NCBI GenBank assembly: GCA_963766365.1
Contig: CAVXZK010000012.1
Span: 68,468-132,467, forward strand
Length of the DNA: 64,000 bases
Reading direction: 5' to 3'
Origin: JALORV01 sp963766365
GTDB taxonomy: Bacteria; Pseudomonadota; Gammaproteobacteria; Burkholderiales; Burkholderiaceae_F
Made by a program: the position numbers and the translations under genes. The notes beneath the pieces are model-generated. The model saw nothing but the letters and a program-made list of their open reading frames with translations. It was not told the origin of the DNA and searched no databases. Positions 22,420 to 35,165 of this stretch are shown here, piece after piece (the first letter of the stretch is position 1; each line of letters opens with the position of its first letter).

Positions 22420-23763
22420 ATGGTTGATCGCCTGAAAGTCCGGTTTTCCGTGCTCGGTCGGCCGCTGCTGCGACTGGTGATGCTGACGGTCGTCGGTGCG
22501 ATCGTCGGGTTCTTGTTTGGAACAGTGGCCGCCCTGTGGCTGGTCATCATCGGACTGGTCGGCCTCCTGGCCATCCACATGAGCTACGCAAGCCGGCTGG
22601 CGGCCTGGCTCGAGGCTCCGAAGCTCGACGAGATTCCGAATGGATGGGGTCTCTGGACCGATGTGTTCGCACGGTTGTACCGGCAGCGCCGTGCGACCGA
22701 GATCAACGAGCGCCGCTTGCTCGAGAACGAGGAACGGTTCCGGCGCACGATCAGTGCCCTGCCGGAAGGCATCGTGCTCGTCGATGCCTCGTTGCAGATC
22801 GACTGGTGCAACCCGGTGGCCGAGGATCATCTCGGCGTTCGCCTGTCCGCCGACCAGGGCTTGCGGGTCACGAACCTCGTTCGCGACCCGGAGTTCATCA
22901 ACTACATGACCTCGGCGCATTTCGAGGCGCCGTTGGTGTTTCGTCCGTTGTCACGCCCGGGCATCGCGCTCGAAGTGCGCGTCGTCGATTTCGAACCGGC
23001 GCGCTCCATCATCATCACGCGCGACATCACCCAGCGCGAACGAGTCGACGCGGTACGGCGTGACTTCATCGCAAACGTCTCGCACGAACTGCGCACTCCG
23101 CTGACCGTGGTCACCGGTTTCCTCGAGATGCTGCTTGGTGCACAAACGGAGGATCCCGCGACGCGACGGCATCATCTCGGACTGATGCACGAACAGGCGC
23201 AGCGCATGACGCGACTGGTCGAGGACCTGCTGACGCTGTCCCGGCTCGAGTCGCGCGAGAGTCTTGTCACCGACGACGTGGTCGACATACGCCAGCTGGT
23301 GCGCGAAGTCGGTGACGAGGCGCGGGTTTTGTCAAATGGTCGTCATCGCGTCGAGGTCGAATCTTCACCAGCATTCGTCCGCGGGAGTCGTGATGAACTG
23401 CGCAGCGCGTTCGGCAACCTGGTGTCCAATGCCATCCGCTACACGCCGGAAGGTGGGCAGATTGTCGTGCGCTGGGTCGAGTCCGGAGGCGAAGGGCGCT
23501 TCGAGGTCGAGGACACCGGCATAGGCATTGCGCCCGAGCACCTGGCGCGGCTCACCGAGCGCTTTTACCGGGTCGACAAGAGCCGCTCGCGCGAAACCGG
23601 TGGAACGGGCCTGGGCCTGGCCATCGCCAAGCACGTCCTGCTGCGGCACGACGGGCGCCTCGAAATCAACTCCGAAGTCGGCAAAGGCAGCACGTTCAGC
23701 GCCGTACTCCCCGGCGAGCGCTTGATCCCGGTCGTCGATCACGGCATGGCGCAAGCGGCGTAA
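22420..23763 (+). CDS. phoR: Phosphate regulon sensor histidine kinase PhoR
   Basis: PhoR is the membrane kinase that phosphorylates PhoB. The 447-residue protein has two adjoining membrane segments (about 15-50), a PAS domain (about 105-210), HisKA with the phosphoacceptor in FIANVSHELRTPLTVV, and HATPase_c with N box NLVSNAIRYTPEGG, G1 VEDTGIGIAPEH and G2 GGTGLGLAIAKH. The 101-base gap after phoB contains no other gene. The layout matches gammaproteobacterial PhoR. Confidence 0.96.
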   Translation: MVDRLKVRFSVLGRPLLRLVMLTVVGAIVGFLFGTVAALWLVIIGLVGLLAIHMSYASRLAAWLEAPKLDEIPNGWGLWTDVFARLYRQRRATEINERRLLENEERFRRTISALPEGIVLVDASLQIDWCNPVAEDHLGVRLSADQGLRVTNLVRDPEFINYMTSAHFEAPLVFRPLSRPGIALEVRVVDFEPARSIIITRDITQRERVDAVRRDFIANVSHELRTPLTVVTGFLEMLLGAQTEDPATRRHHLGLMHEQAQRMTRLVEDLLTLSRLESRESLVTDDVVDIRQLVREVGDEARVLSNGRHRVEVESSPAFVRGSRDELRSAFGNLVSNAIRYTPEGGQIVVRWVESGGEGRFEVEDTGIGIAPEHLARLTERFYRVDKSRSRETGGTGLGLAIAKHVLLRHDGRLEINSEVGKGSTFSAVLPGERLIPVVDHGMAQAA

Positions 23764-23811
23764 CGGTGAACGTGGATCGGCAGAGGACGGGTGTTATCAT
23801 CGCGTCGCCCT

Positions 23812-23888
23812 CGGGGTGTAGCGCAGTCTGGTAGCGCGCCTGCTTTGGGAGCAGGATGTCGGGAGTTCGAATCTCTCCACCCCGACCA
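23812..23888 (+). tRNA. tRNA-Pro (anticodon TGG)
   Basis: The 77 bases fold as a cloverleaf: acceptor CGGGGTG pairs with CACCCCG, the anticodon loop is CTTTGGGAG, the T loop is GTTCGAATC and the 3' end is encoded ACCA. The anticodon TGG reads proline codons. Confidence 0.97.
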
Positions 23889-23922
23889 GCGCCTTCCAGG
23901 GGCGCACCCGGCGAGTTTCGAT

Positions 23923-23999
<77 letters not shown>

Positions 24000-24011
24000 G
24001 TTTCTTGAGTG

Positions 24012-24087
24012 GTGGCTGTAGCTCAGTTGGTAGAGTCCCGGATTGTGATTCCGGTTGTCGTGGGTTCGAGTCCCATCAGCCACCCCA
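24012..24087 (+). tRNA. tRNA-His (anticodon GTG)
   Basis: Acceptor GTGGCTG pairs with CAGCCAC, the anticodon loop is GATTGTGAT, the T loop is GTTCGAGTC, and the discriminator C plus CCA are encoded. A G at 24011 can provide the extra 5' G of histidine tRNAs. It is the last core gene before the accessory region. Confidence 0.97.
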
Positions 24088-24119
24088 AATTCCTAGCTTC
24101 CCACGATAGCGCTCACTAA

Positions 24120-24155
24120 CGAGTTTTTCGCAATTTCCACATTTGCGAAAACTCG
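24120..24155. repeat. Inverted repeat just behind tRNA-His
   Basis: CGAGTTTTTCGCAA (24120-24133) and TTTGCGAAAACTCG (24142-24155) are nearly perfect reverse complements around a short AT-rich loop. It may act as a bidirectional terminator for the tRNA operon and the large minus-strand operon, or be part of an integration boundary. No matching attachment-site copy was found elsewhere in the window. Confidence 0.6.
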
Positions 24156-24734
24156 ATTCGCCGCAATTCGGCGAGCCCTGACGGCGACAAAACGGTCGTG
24201 AAGCATTCGCGATTCAGCCGCGTGCTGCCTCGTTCTGAGAACAGCGTGCATGGGCGCGAACCGGTCCGTCGGAAGCGGCAGGTCTCGGCGCTACCGCAAG
24301 TCTCCCTTCGGCAGGTCACGACCCGCTCCGGACATGACGCCCTCCCGATTGCGGACGTGTTGCCCGCCGAAAGCAGCCGCCGAACCGAATGACCGCCCGG
24401 GATGCCCCCTGTCCGCAGTTCACGACGACCCACGCGGGGACTATGGCTTGCTTAAGATCGGTCGGTCGGTGTGATACGGGGGGACAAGTTGCGGGCGCGC
24501 TTTGGCGGCTGGGAAGCCAGCGACGCACGGTTGCTGCGTGACGTTCAGGCCGTGTGCGATTCACAGACATCATTGCACTTCGGCAGCAGTAGCGCCAGAG
24601 ATTGAGCGATGACGTCGTGCCTTGAAGATTGGTGGCACAGCACGATCGACTTTCCAATCTGCGCACCGCAAGCGCTCTTTTGATCTTCTCGTTCAGTCGT
24701 CGCGCCGAAGGGAGCGTAGACCATAGGCTGACTG
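24156..24734. other. Gene-free stretch between the tRNA genes and the giant-protein operon
   Basis: I see no convincing gene, RNA or mobile element in these ~580 bases. Short open frames on both strands lack start signals and recognisable motifs. The segment probably holds the 3' end of the minus-strand operon and degenerate intergenic sequence. Confidence 0.5.
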
Positions 24735-26637
24735 TTACTGCCGAGCGCTGGCGAGCCGGTCGAATTCCAGGCCGCTGGCGCCTTGCCCGCGCCCGGTCTG
24801 CTTGCGCCGCCCGATCCACGTGAACACCTTGCCATCGAACCAGCGCGCGCGCTGGAAGCCGCGCATCACCACCACGCCGGCGCGCAGCACCTGCTCCTGG
24901 TGCAGGAAGTACGGCTCGCGCGGGCTGACGCCATCGAGACCGACGCGCAGCACCGCGCCACGCGGCTCGACGCGGCTGTCGGGTATGGCGTCGGTGAGGC
25001 GTTGCATCGACGCGCGCTGCAGCCGGATCAATCGCGACGAGCCGGGCTCGCGCGTGGCGATGAACGGTGTCCAGTTCTCCGGCACCGTGTTGCCCAGCTG
25101 GTAACGGATGGTCGCATCGGTCTCTTCGGGCAATACCTCGCCGGGCGGCACGCGCTGCTGAAAGTAGCTGGACATCGCCGTGGCGCGCTCGAAGCCGTCG
25201 ATGCCGACACCTAGCGCGCCGGGAATGCGTTCTTCGATACCCCACACCATGTTGGTCATCTCGTCGCGCGCGAAGATGACCCGTTCGATGGGATCGCCCT
25301 CCTGCGACTTGGCGAGCGCTGGCGCGAGCAGCAGCCGCGGGTCAACGACGCCGGGCTCGGCGCGCGCGTTCAAGCTGAACATCGACCAGCGTTGCCAGTC
25401 CATGCCCTGATCCTGGCCCGCCGCCCGTACCAGCGTGCGAACACCAAAGACGTCGTTGACGATGAGTCCCTTGATCTCGGCCAGCGAGCCGACGGGCAGG
25501 TTGTAGGGCACGACGAACCAGTCATTGCCGTACACCAGCCCGAATTCCGCGAGCAGCAGCAGCGGCAGATCGGTGGTGCTCGCATTGATGCTTCCGAAAT
25601 CGGTGCGCCGGTCTTCGAATTCCCACCAGCGTACATTCGGCATGCCGTTGAACTCGATCTGCGTCGGCACGAACGCCACGGGTTTTCGTGCTTCGAAGTT
25701 GCCGCCCGGAAACGAACCCAGTGGCGAGTCCTCGAGATTCGCGCTCCGGTCCACCTCGAACGCGTACCAGTCGAGGCGCCCGTGGTGGTACTGCTCCGCG
25801 ACCAGCGTGGTGCGCTGTTCCTCGGTCACGTCGGCAGGCGCGGATGAGGCGAATTGATACTCCAGGAAGGGCGGCGCCCAGGCATCCTCGGCGGGCGAGC
25901 CGGGCTGCGAATACAGGCGCAGGGACCAGGCGCGGAAATCGCGCGCCAGGTCTTTCACTGCCGGGCGGAAGGCGGGGTCTACGCGGCTGTCGACGAAGTC
26001 GTCGAAATCGCCGCTGGTGATTGCTTCCAGCAGCCGTCGACCATCGGGCACCCGACGCAGCGACGCGCTCAAGACCTGCCAGGCGGTGGGATCACTCTGC
26101 ATGTGTGCGGCCTCGAGCCGTTCCGCGTCCGTCCCTTCGTCACGCACATCGCGGAAGCCATATTCGTCCACGAATATTCCTCGCAAGGATTCGCGGCCGG
26201 CGGCGCCCAACTGGCGCAGCCAATGCCGGCCCATCTGTGCGCGTAGCGCCAGGTATTCATCGGCGGCCGGCAGTGTCGTCTGCCAGATGGACTCGCGCTC
26301 GACCTGCACTTCGAGTGGCGTGCTACTGGTCGTAGGGCACTGCCGGCTGAAAGTCCCCGGAGCCGCCATCGCGCGCCGTCACGGCGAAACGGTCGAGCCG
26401 CGCGGCATCGATCTGCACGCGCACCTTGGCGGCGGACCCGCCGTCGGAGCCCTTGAACTCGCCCAGCTGCCACTGCCGCGTGAGCATCCAGAGCGGATCG
26501 CGAACCTCGGCGCGCGGACTGCGGGAGAACTCCGCCTGCCGCGCGCGTCCTTCCAGACGATTCCAGAGCGTGATCGCGGGACGGAAGGCGGTGCTCAGGA
26601 GCGCCTGCTTCAGCGCCGGGTCGATGACTTGTGGCAT
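24735..26637 (-). CDS. Uncharacterised large protein, last gene of the operon (one frameshift)
   Basis: The last gene of the minus-strand operon encodes about 634 residues once a single-base shift near 26,330 is repaired. The first 104 codons end at VPYDQ plus a stop. Deleting the T of that TAG joins them to STPLEVQVERESIW in the next frame. Near residue 49 the protein has DPLWMLTRQWQLGEFKG, a motif I remember from large uncharacterised bacterial proteins without an assigned function. The remainder is soluble with no signal peptide or membrane segment. It starts three bases after the stop of the preceding gene. Function unknown; the operon context suggests a component of the same complex. Confidence 0.75.
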
Positions 26638-26640
26638 GAC

Positions 26641-29600
26641 TCAAGGTCCTTCGTTGACGACCATGGACGTGGGTTGCGCGGCCAGGTTGGTGGAGATCGT
26701 GCCGAACGGGAAGCTCGTGAAGGTGCTGAGCACGGCCGGCAGCAACTGCGCATATGGCGTGGTTCGCAGGAAGTCCGGCTCGACGGCGCGGCGTTTCGCG
26801 CGATCGAAGGTATCGATCAGCGTGTCCACCAGGTCATTCCATTCCCAGCGTCCCTTGATCGTGGGACTTACCGCCAGGAGCACGCATTGCGGCGGCTCCG
26901 TGTTCGGTTGGTCGTAGTGAGCCGCGATGCCGGTGGTCTCGAAGCGGTTCGGGATCACTTCGCTCCATTCGTCGACGAGCAGACCCGTCTGCTCGCCTTC
27001 CGCGTCGTGCCCTTCGGGCAGCTCCCGGACGATGGAAACAAAGTCGCCGCGCGGCACGAAGACGTTCGGCTCATCGAGTAGTTCGATAGGCACTTCCGGA
27101 AACTCCACCGCGATCCAGTGCGCCTTCGCGTCGAAGGGGAGCTGCAGCGGTTGCAGAGGCGCCGGTTCACGATCGAACATCGAGCCATAAGTGTGCAGCT
27201 GGTCGAGCAGGCGCGACGGCGCACGCACCGCGGCGACACCCTGCAACCATTCATCCACCGCCAGGCTCCGCCAGTCGGAGATCGCCGAGCTCGTGGCCTC
27301 GGCCGCCAGTCGCGCCTGCGTGAAACGCAGCAGTCCCGTATCGGGCTGGGCACCGCTCGCAAACGCGCGCGCTGCCGCGAGCTCGGCGCCGTTCCTGAAT
27401 TTGAAAGTGGGAATCAGGCGGAATGGCGCACCCAGCAGGAGCCCGGCGGCACTCTGGAAGATCGCGGCCTTGTCCTCCGCGGTCAGCCGGTTGCGTTCTT
27501 CGTCGGTCAGTTCGCTGAATGCGCTGAGCGCCGCCGCCTGTTCGCGTCGCGCCACTCCCTGGTCGTGGACCTGGAATCCCTGCCGAATAAGCGACTGCCG
27601 GGCGCGCAGAAGCGCGAGCGCGGACTCGGCGGAATCGGATGCGGCCTCGGGCGGAAGCGGCTGCTTTGGAAACGCATCGGGCACGCCGAAATCCGCGACG
27701 CCGATGAGCGCGTCGATCAATGCGGCGTAGTCCACGCCCTCGAGATCCGGTACTTCGACAGGGTCATCGTTCAGTGCGCCATCCGGAATTCCTCGAGCAA
27801 GGTTTGCAGCGGCGCCAGCCTAGCTTCGAGCGTGTCGCCGATTTCATCGAGAGTGTCCTTCATCTGCTGCAGGTTCCAGCCCGGCAGGTTGCCGGCCAAT
27901 GCCGGGTCGGTGTTCTGCTCCGATGGCAACTGGTAGTCGCCGGCACCGAGCGGTCGGCAGGTGGTGACGATGCGGCGCAGCGTCGTCAGCAGCGGCAGCA
28001 TCTCGAACCAGGTGCGGACCTCGGGCGCGAATCCATCGCGATTCATGAACAGGATGGTCGTGCGACCCGTCGTGTCGAATCCGGGGTCGATCGCTTTGCG
28101 CGCCACGCGGTAGGCCCGGTCGATACGCACTTCGAGCTCCGTCACGTCGTTGACCTGGCGCTTTCCCTCCATGGCGCCGGCTTCGTCGTTGACCAGATAG
28201 ATGAGATCGATCGGCTGCAAGCCGGAGCGCGGACAACGCAATCGGCCGCGTGTCGCCGTCGCGGTCGTAGGTCACGTTGAACTGCACGGAGTCCGGTGGG
28301 CCGATGCGATCCGCGAGCCACTGATTCAATCCCGGCACCGCGAGCGAACGCGGTGACTCGGGCGAGCCCCAGGGGCTGGCGACAGTGCCGGTCTGAAGGT
28401 GGATCGCGATCCGGTGGTTCACGACGGCGCCACCGCGCGGTGTGTTGATGACCTCCGTCTCCGGCGGCGCGTGCCCTTCCGACATCGCCTTTAGCGTGGC
28501 GCCGGCACGCTCGTAGTTTCCCTGCGTGACCTGGAAGACGCCCTCGGCCAGCGTGAGATCGGAGATCGCGTCGAGCGTCACCGGCGAGATTCTCGACTTC
28601 CTTCACGATGGCGAAACCGGCGCGCGCTCGCCGGATCGGCGGGAAGTCCTTCGACGCCGTACGGATAGGCGAGCGGCGGCTGTGTCAGGAAGACCGCCTC
28701 GAGCAGCGCGTAGCCGTCGACGACCTGGTACGCCTCTTTGAACTCGATCGATTCATCCGCCGCATCCGGCGTGATCTTGTCGGCGACCAGCGGGTATTTC
28801 TTGCGGAAGGCCAGGATGAACTGCGCCAGCGCCACGCCGCGCTATGATGTAGCGATCGTGCAGCGCGCGTTCGAATTGAAACCCGAGGAGGGCACCGAAC
28901 TCCTGCCCATTGCGCACGCCTTCGAGGAAGGACATCGCGGTGCGCACGCGCTCCGACGTGAGGTTGACGGCAAAGTGATCGGCATTCTGCTGGTCGGCAT
29001 GCGTGAGGTACGCGTTACGAGGACGGCGGCCGTCACCGCGTGATTGATCGAAGGACCGTGAATAAACCGCCGTTGTTCGGCTGCTCGACCACGGCCACGC
29101 CGTCTTCGCGCAGGTCCGGCGGGAATCTGCTCCTGTGACACCACCGCCGCCGCGGGTGCTGCAGGCCGGTCAGGTTTTCGAGCCAGCCGTACGCGCCCAG
29201 ATGCACGCCCCGTTGCCACGCCCCCGTCGCGGACTGACGCGCAGGCCGTTGAGCACGTGCCAGGCGGCGCGAGAATAGTGCCGTCTGCCAGGCGTCGAGC
29301 CGGTACGAGCACAGGTCGATGTGCTCGGCGGTCAGCCGTTCGAGGTCCGCGGTGGCTAGATCCTCGAGCGACCCGATCGATTCGCGCACTTCTCGCAACA
29401 ATTCCGCCGCGGGACGCGCCAATCCGGCGGGAGTCGCGAGGAAGTCGCCGATCGCGAGGTTCGCGTTACCGATCTGCGGCAGGACGCGGTTGACGCGCGC
29501 CTCCATGAACTCCCAACGCGTCACCGTCCGACCGGCTTCGACGTTCGTGAAGTCCTGCTCGCGCCGTACGGTGGCGTCGACCAAGCGAGCTCCTTGTACA

Positions 29601-31960
29601 GGTTCATCGTCGCGTCATGACTGGCGAGCAGCAGGACCGGTGCAGCAGCCGATAGAGCAAGCGCGCCGGCACCGGCAGTGCGGTGCCATCGGCCTTTACG
29701 AAGGTCTGCTGCTTCAATGTGTCGAGCGTACTGCCGTTGATCCAGCCGATGTAGTTCCGGTTTTCCGCCTCGTCGGTCTCGCCGCCGACGGCGACCGAAT
29801 ATCGGGCGGGCGACTCCGCGTCCTCCGCCAGCTTCTCGTCATCGGCCGTCGCGACGTCGTCGATTAGCGGCCCGTTGAGTCGTCGAGCTCGTGCCCGAGA
29901 ACAGCAGGCCGAACAACTTTGGCAGGCGCGGAAACTGGAAGCCGAGCTCGTTCGTGAGCTGGATGCCGCGCGACGAGATGTCCTGGAAATAACGAACCAT
30001 CGGATTGTTGCCGCCGAAATTCCCGCCGATCATCAGGTGCGCGAGATTCCACAGGAATGTCTGGTACGTACCGACGCGCCGCTGGTAGTCGACGGAGGTC
30101 GGCTGCAGCCCGAGGATGTTGAGCAGGTGCGTAAACGAGTCGCCCGGTGAATCGACCTGCAACACCTGGCTCGTGAGCGATTGCCACTGGGCCTGTATCT
30201 TCGTCAGCACCTCGTGGACGCGACGCAGGAACGCCGTCTCGTCGCCATCGATCTTCTCGTTGGCCTGCCAGCGATTGAAGGCACTCGTGACGAGCAGGCC
30301 GTAGGGCTGTTTGCCGACGCGGATCGCGGGCAGGCTGCCGCGCGCGCACCACGTCGGACGTGAAGAAGCGGCGCACGCGATCGTTGTCGGCCGCATCGGT
30401 CTCAAGCAACTCTTCGAGAAAATAGCCGATGGTCGCCGGCCACAGCGCGCGGTTCATGAGCTTCGCCAGGGCGACGTCGCGCTGACCCGCGTTCGCGAGG
30501 ATGGCGAGCCGCTCGTAGTCGACATCCCAGGCCTCGGCGAGCCGCTGCGCGTCGGTTTTCTCGAGATCTTCCGCGGCCGGCGGTTCGGGCGTGGCGGTTT
30601 CCAACGCAAAGCTGCCATCACCTTCGGCGTCATCCGTCGAGAAGCCGGCCTTCACATCCGCGGTGTGATTGGTCGGCGTGCCCTGCGCGATGAATCCCAT
30701 GCCGGCGGGCGAGAAGTGGTGGTTGTCGATCAGCTCTTCGAGCAGACCTTTGTGATCCGACGGTTCGCCGGACAGGCGCATGCCGAGCACCATCAACCGA
30801 TCGAAGCCCGCGCTCGCGAATGGCTCGGGAAGGGGCACGCGCATCGCCATCCCCACCGCGATCGCGGCCTCGAAGTCCCAGATCCAGGCGAAGTCTCCGC
30901 CGACGACGAGGTCACCGGCGTTCTGCGCGAGCTCTGTTTCGAGCTTCTGCGGATTGGGTCCGAGGATGAGTGTGCTGGGGACGGCGTTCGGGAACGGGAA
31001 CTCGCTCCGGGTCTCGCCGGTGACGGCGATCATGACGAACCGATCGGGCATGACGCCCGTGCGCGGCGCGCGGCTCCAGCTCTCGGGCTTCAGCGCTTCG
31101 AGGTCGAAACCCAAATAAGTGAGCACGGCGGTGTCCACGTGCTGCGCAATCTCCTGCCTTCGCTCGTCGGTGAGATCGCCCGCTAACAGGGTCGTCACCG
31201 GATCGCGAATGGCCTCGACATACGGATGAGCGTCGGTGAGCATTGCGAGGATCGCGGCGCGCTTCGCGGCCGAAGTAGTTTGCGGATCTTTCAGGATGCC
31301 CAGGATTCGAGCGCGGACGAGGAATGGCGTGTCCGGATTCTCCGGCCTGGCCTCGGCGCGCCGCCGGATCTCGGAAGCGATCCACGCGGCACGCGTGCCG
31401 CCGTAGGCAGTGGCGAAGGCTCGCCACGCGCCTTGCTCGATGCGCTCGCGCTCCTGCGCGTCCGGCACGGAAGCGGCCACCCGTCGCGCGGACCAATAGT
31501 CCACGCCGGTGTCGGCCTCATCCCGCGTGAGCTCCTTCTCGTGCGTGTGCACGGCGATGTCGTCGGGATAGACACGAAGCCACAGCTCGCGCCCGCCATT
31601 CGCGCCCGTCATGAATCGCGTCTCGATGCGCAGCGGGAACAGCACGCAGGGCAGCGCATCGTCCAGTCGCGCGATCAGCTGCTGGGGTGACTGCTCGAGG
31701 ACCAATCCGCCGACCAGCGTCCCCAGTCGATCGTTCAGCGATGCTAGGCCGGCACGGTCTCGCGCCACCGACTCGTTCAGTAGTTTGAGGTCGCGCTCCA
31801 GTGCCGCGACCTGCTCCGCAAAGCGGGGGCCCTGGCGCCGCAGCGCCGCGAGCTGGAGCTCGCGCGTTCGCACGCGATTCTGCTGCGCGAACACGGCGTC
31901 GTCCGCCGCGCGGACCGCCTCACGAGCCTTTCTGATCTCTTCGATGATGGACGCGCTCAT
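26641..31960 (-). CDS. Uncharacterised giant protein (~1,775 residues) with many frameshifts
   Basis: The start ATG at 31960 overlaps the previous stop (ATGA). The first ~535 residues are intact and include an N-terminal coiled coil (about 14-75). From about 30,345 to 27,790 I count some thirteen single-base shifts, near 30,345, 29,880 (two), 29,640, 29,585, 29,075, 29,030, 28,855, 28,625, 28,590, 28,225 and 27,790, plus one less certain. Each can be joined smoothly; examples are GSLPAIRVGKQPYGLLV, PSINHAVTAAVL, GALLGFQFERALHDRY and GVFQVTQGNYERAG. The last 364 codons (from about 27,735) are again clean. I recognise no catalytic domain, signal peptide or membrane segment. The density of shifts in 2.6 kb means the assembled protein should be treated as a reconstruction. 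Confidence 0.65.
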
Positions 31961-34900
31961 GGCAGCATGTCCGCGGCGTGGAAGGCGACCATGACCGGCA
32001 CTTGATAGAGGATATAGGCCATGTCCGCGCCATTGCGCCCCCATCGGAACTGACTGTCGGGCTGCGTAGTGATCAATGAATCATTCGGCACGTGGATGCC
32101 GAAGTCGACACTGCCCAGGGTTTCGAATTGAGCGAGATGTTCCCAGGCGAACTCGTTCCAGTTGGCGGGAGTCGCGGGCGACTCATCGCTGAAATCGTCC
32201 AGTCCGAAGCGCGGCTCTCCGGGACGCTCCTGGATCACGAAGAACCAGCCCGGATCGTCGATGGCGGGATCCGCATTGCCCTTCACCTTGCTCGAAGTCA
32301 GATCGAAGCCGAGGAAGCGCACATCCGGATCGATCTCCGCCTTGAAGATCGGTGTCTTGATGAACTGCGCCGGATTGCTGTCGTCCAGCACGCGCAACTT
32401 GCGATCCTGCTCTACCGTGATCCATTTCGCCTGCTGCGCGTAAACCACCGCGGTGGGGTACTTCTTGAGCAGGTCGCCGCGTACCACCAGCACGAGCCGC
32501 GATTCGCCGGGTTCGGCACCCGTGGGCAGAGGGCGATTGGCGTGCGTCGGATCGCCGAGCGGTGTCTGCCGCTCCCAGGTATGCAGCTTCGAGATGTCGA
32601 GCAGATCCTCTTCGATTTTCGCCGGCGGTTTCGCGGCATCGCGCTCGATCGCGTCGCCGACATCCCAGAACTGACGAAAGTAGCTGCCGCGCTGATCGGT
32701 CGGGAACTGCCGCCACGAGCAGCTCGCGACCCATCTCGTCGTTCAATCCGACCATGTACGCCTCGATGAAACGCTGATTGGTTTCCAGCAGCGAGATCGT
32801 GTTGTTGGGAATCAGCTCGAGGTTCGGCGCCAGGAATTCTGCCGAGATGTCGCGCAGCGCGCGATACATCGGCTCGGCGAACACGGGATGCGCCATCACC
32901 GTCACCAGCGTCGGCTGCGGCCGCAGATATCCGTCCTTGATGCTCGCGGGGATCTTGAGCAGGAACTGCGCGCGCCGCGTGACGCTGACGGCCGGGTTGA
33001 TGGCTTGTTTCAGCTTCGAGACGGCGTTTTCCATTTGCAACGGCGGCGGAATGGGTCGTGGAGGAGGGGGCGACTGGTACACGTTGAACGCATCCTTGAG
33101 CGCGACGCGGAAGTTGGTCGCTTCGGCGCTGTCGCCGCTGCCGGCGGGGACAGCGGGCATGTCTGAGCCGAATTCGGCAAGCGCGAAGTTCGCGCGCGGC
33201 GCGATCCTGTCGACGGCCGCTGGCGTGAAGGATTTTTCCTGGAAAGCATCGCGCAGCGTTTCCGTTTCCTGCACGCGCCGTCTCAATCGCCGGACGACTT
33301 CGAAGACACCGGCCAACGCGATTGCCAGTGCGATTCCGATCGCCGGCAGGACAATAGCGAGGGCGAGAGCAACGACGACCAGCACGATGAGAATCGTCAG
33401 CGCTCCGCCGCGCAGCAGGCGGATCAGCCATTCCGGCAGCGGCGGTGGTTCGATCGAGCCCGCCGCGTCGTCGAGCGCGATCTGGCCCGTCGGATCGGGC
33501 GGCGCGGGGGCCGCGGTCAGCGTGCCCTCGTTCAGCCGCGCGAGTACCTGCTGCGGTCTTGGTACGTCGGCCGGCACCACCTTCTTCATGATCGCGCCGC
33601 GTGGCCGCGCAATCTTGCGAAAGCCGGGATCGACGGCCGCGCGCGGCAGGCGGCTGCCCGCGAGCTGCTTCGCAATCGTGGTCGGGCTGCCGAGAATCTT
33701 GGCCTGCACGGCCTGCGTGAACGTCATCAGCTGATCCGTCGGCTGCGGCAGCACGTGTTTGCGGAAGCTCATGAACGAGCTCATCCATGCGAGCTGGAGC
33801 TGGCGGATCTTCTGGTTCGTCTGCGCCAGTTCACCCAGTTGTGCCCAGGCCTGCTGCATGAACTTTTCCTGCTCTTCCTGGATGACCTGCGTGCCGGCGC
33901 CAGCGGGTACGCGCAGGCGCGGATCGCGATTGAGCTCGTTCACCCAGCCGGCGCCTTCTCGAACATCGAGGCGCTCGGCCATCGCGTACCACCTGCCATA
34001 GAGCGGCGGGCTGACGATGGGATCGGGATGAGGATCATCGGAGGGCTGCTGCAGATCGAACTGCAGGTTGACCTTCTGTTCGAGCTGGTTCAGGAATCGC
34101 CCGGCCGAACCGGCGGGCGGATTTTCGAACACTGTCCCGGGCGGCGGCCATTGTGCCGGTGCCGGCTCCATCTCCGTGCTCTTCAATGCGCCCTCGAGTC
34201 CCATCACGCGCAGCGAGCCGGACATGCCCTCGACCTCGTAACCGGGGTGCCGTATGTCCATCGAGCGCACGCCGACCCGTTTGTCGGCGCGCCGCGGCTC
34301 GAGCAGGTCGACGAGGAATTCGAAGTCGCCTTTCTCGCCCGTACGGAAGAACCAGCGGTAGTAGATAGGGTGGATGCGCTGCCCGTCATCCCACGAGGAG
34401 CGTTGGCCGCTGGTGCCCGGCGGAATGTCGAGCCCGAGACCCGCCAGCCGTCCGGCTTCGAACGCCGGGATCACGAAGGCGTGGTACGCCGTGCTTTTCT
34501 TGAGCTTGCGCGCGCACAGCAGGCGCGACGACGCGATATCGGCGTTGGCCGCAAGCGTCTGCTGCAGGTTCTGCTCGACGGCGGCCACTTCCGGGGCGGT
34601 CGTGGTCTGCAACGAGTTGCCGATGATGTTCTGGCTGACGTGCGCGTGCGCCCACGCCCAGGTTTGATCCGGACGCCCGAATATCGATTCGGGATCGAGA
34701 CCTTCCGCGAGCTCGAAGGCGGGCAGCGGGCCGCTGCGTTTGGGTTCGAGGAATTCGCCCTCCTCGAGCACGACCAGGAAGATCCAGGGGCGCAGGCGGC
34801 TCTGCTCGAGCGCGTTCGCCGCGGTCGCCGGCGTGAAGCGCCACGGAAAATCTTCTTCGTAGAACTCGATGTACGGCAGGTAGTTTGCTTCGAAGTCGGT

Positions 34901-35137
34901 GACCCAATTACGCGGTTCCGTCTTCACGATCGCGCGCGGGTTGATGCCGATGACGTCGCCGGGTCCGAGAACCTCGATGTCCTTGTCGATCGGCTCGGCG
35001 TTGATGGTGAAGCCCACCGAGACGGTCGCACGCTCGGCGGCGGCGCTGCCCGATCCGAGATCGTCGGGCACGGTGATCTCGGCGCCGAGTCCGCGGCGCG
35101 TCCAGGGGAGAAAGGTGTAGTTGCGAAGCGTGTCCAT
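31957..35137 (-). CDS. Uncharacterised ~1,060-residue protein with a membrane hairpin (one frameshift)
   Basis: The ATG at 35137 follows GAGGAG by seven bases and begins MDTLRNYTFLPWTRRGLG. Residues about 577-613 form a long hydrophobic stretch (ALTILIVLVVVALALAIVLP and onward), long enough for two membrane passes. It is flanked by a Pro-rich segment before it and RRLRRRV after it. One base too many near 32,714 breaks the frame; repair gives ELLWRQFPTDQRGSYFRQF and the gene then runs to the stop at 31,957 (ending AYILYQVPVMVAFHAADML). I do not recognise the family. The membrane anchor and the position in mid-operon suggest it holds the other products at the inner membrane; this is inference. 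Confidence 0.75.
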
Positions 35138-35165
35138 GGATGGTCTCCTCAGCCTTGCCCCTGTC

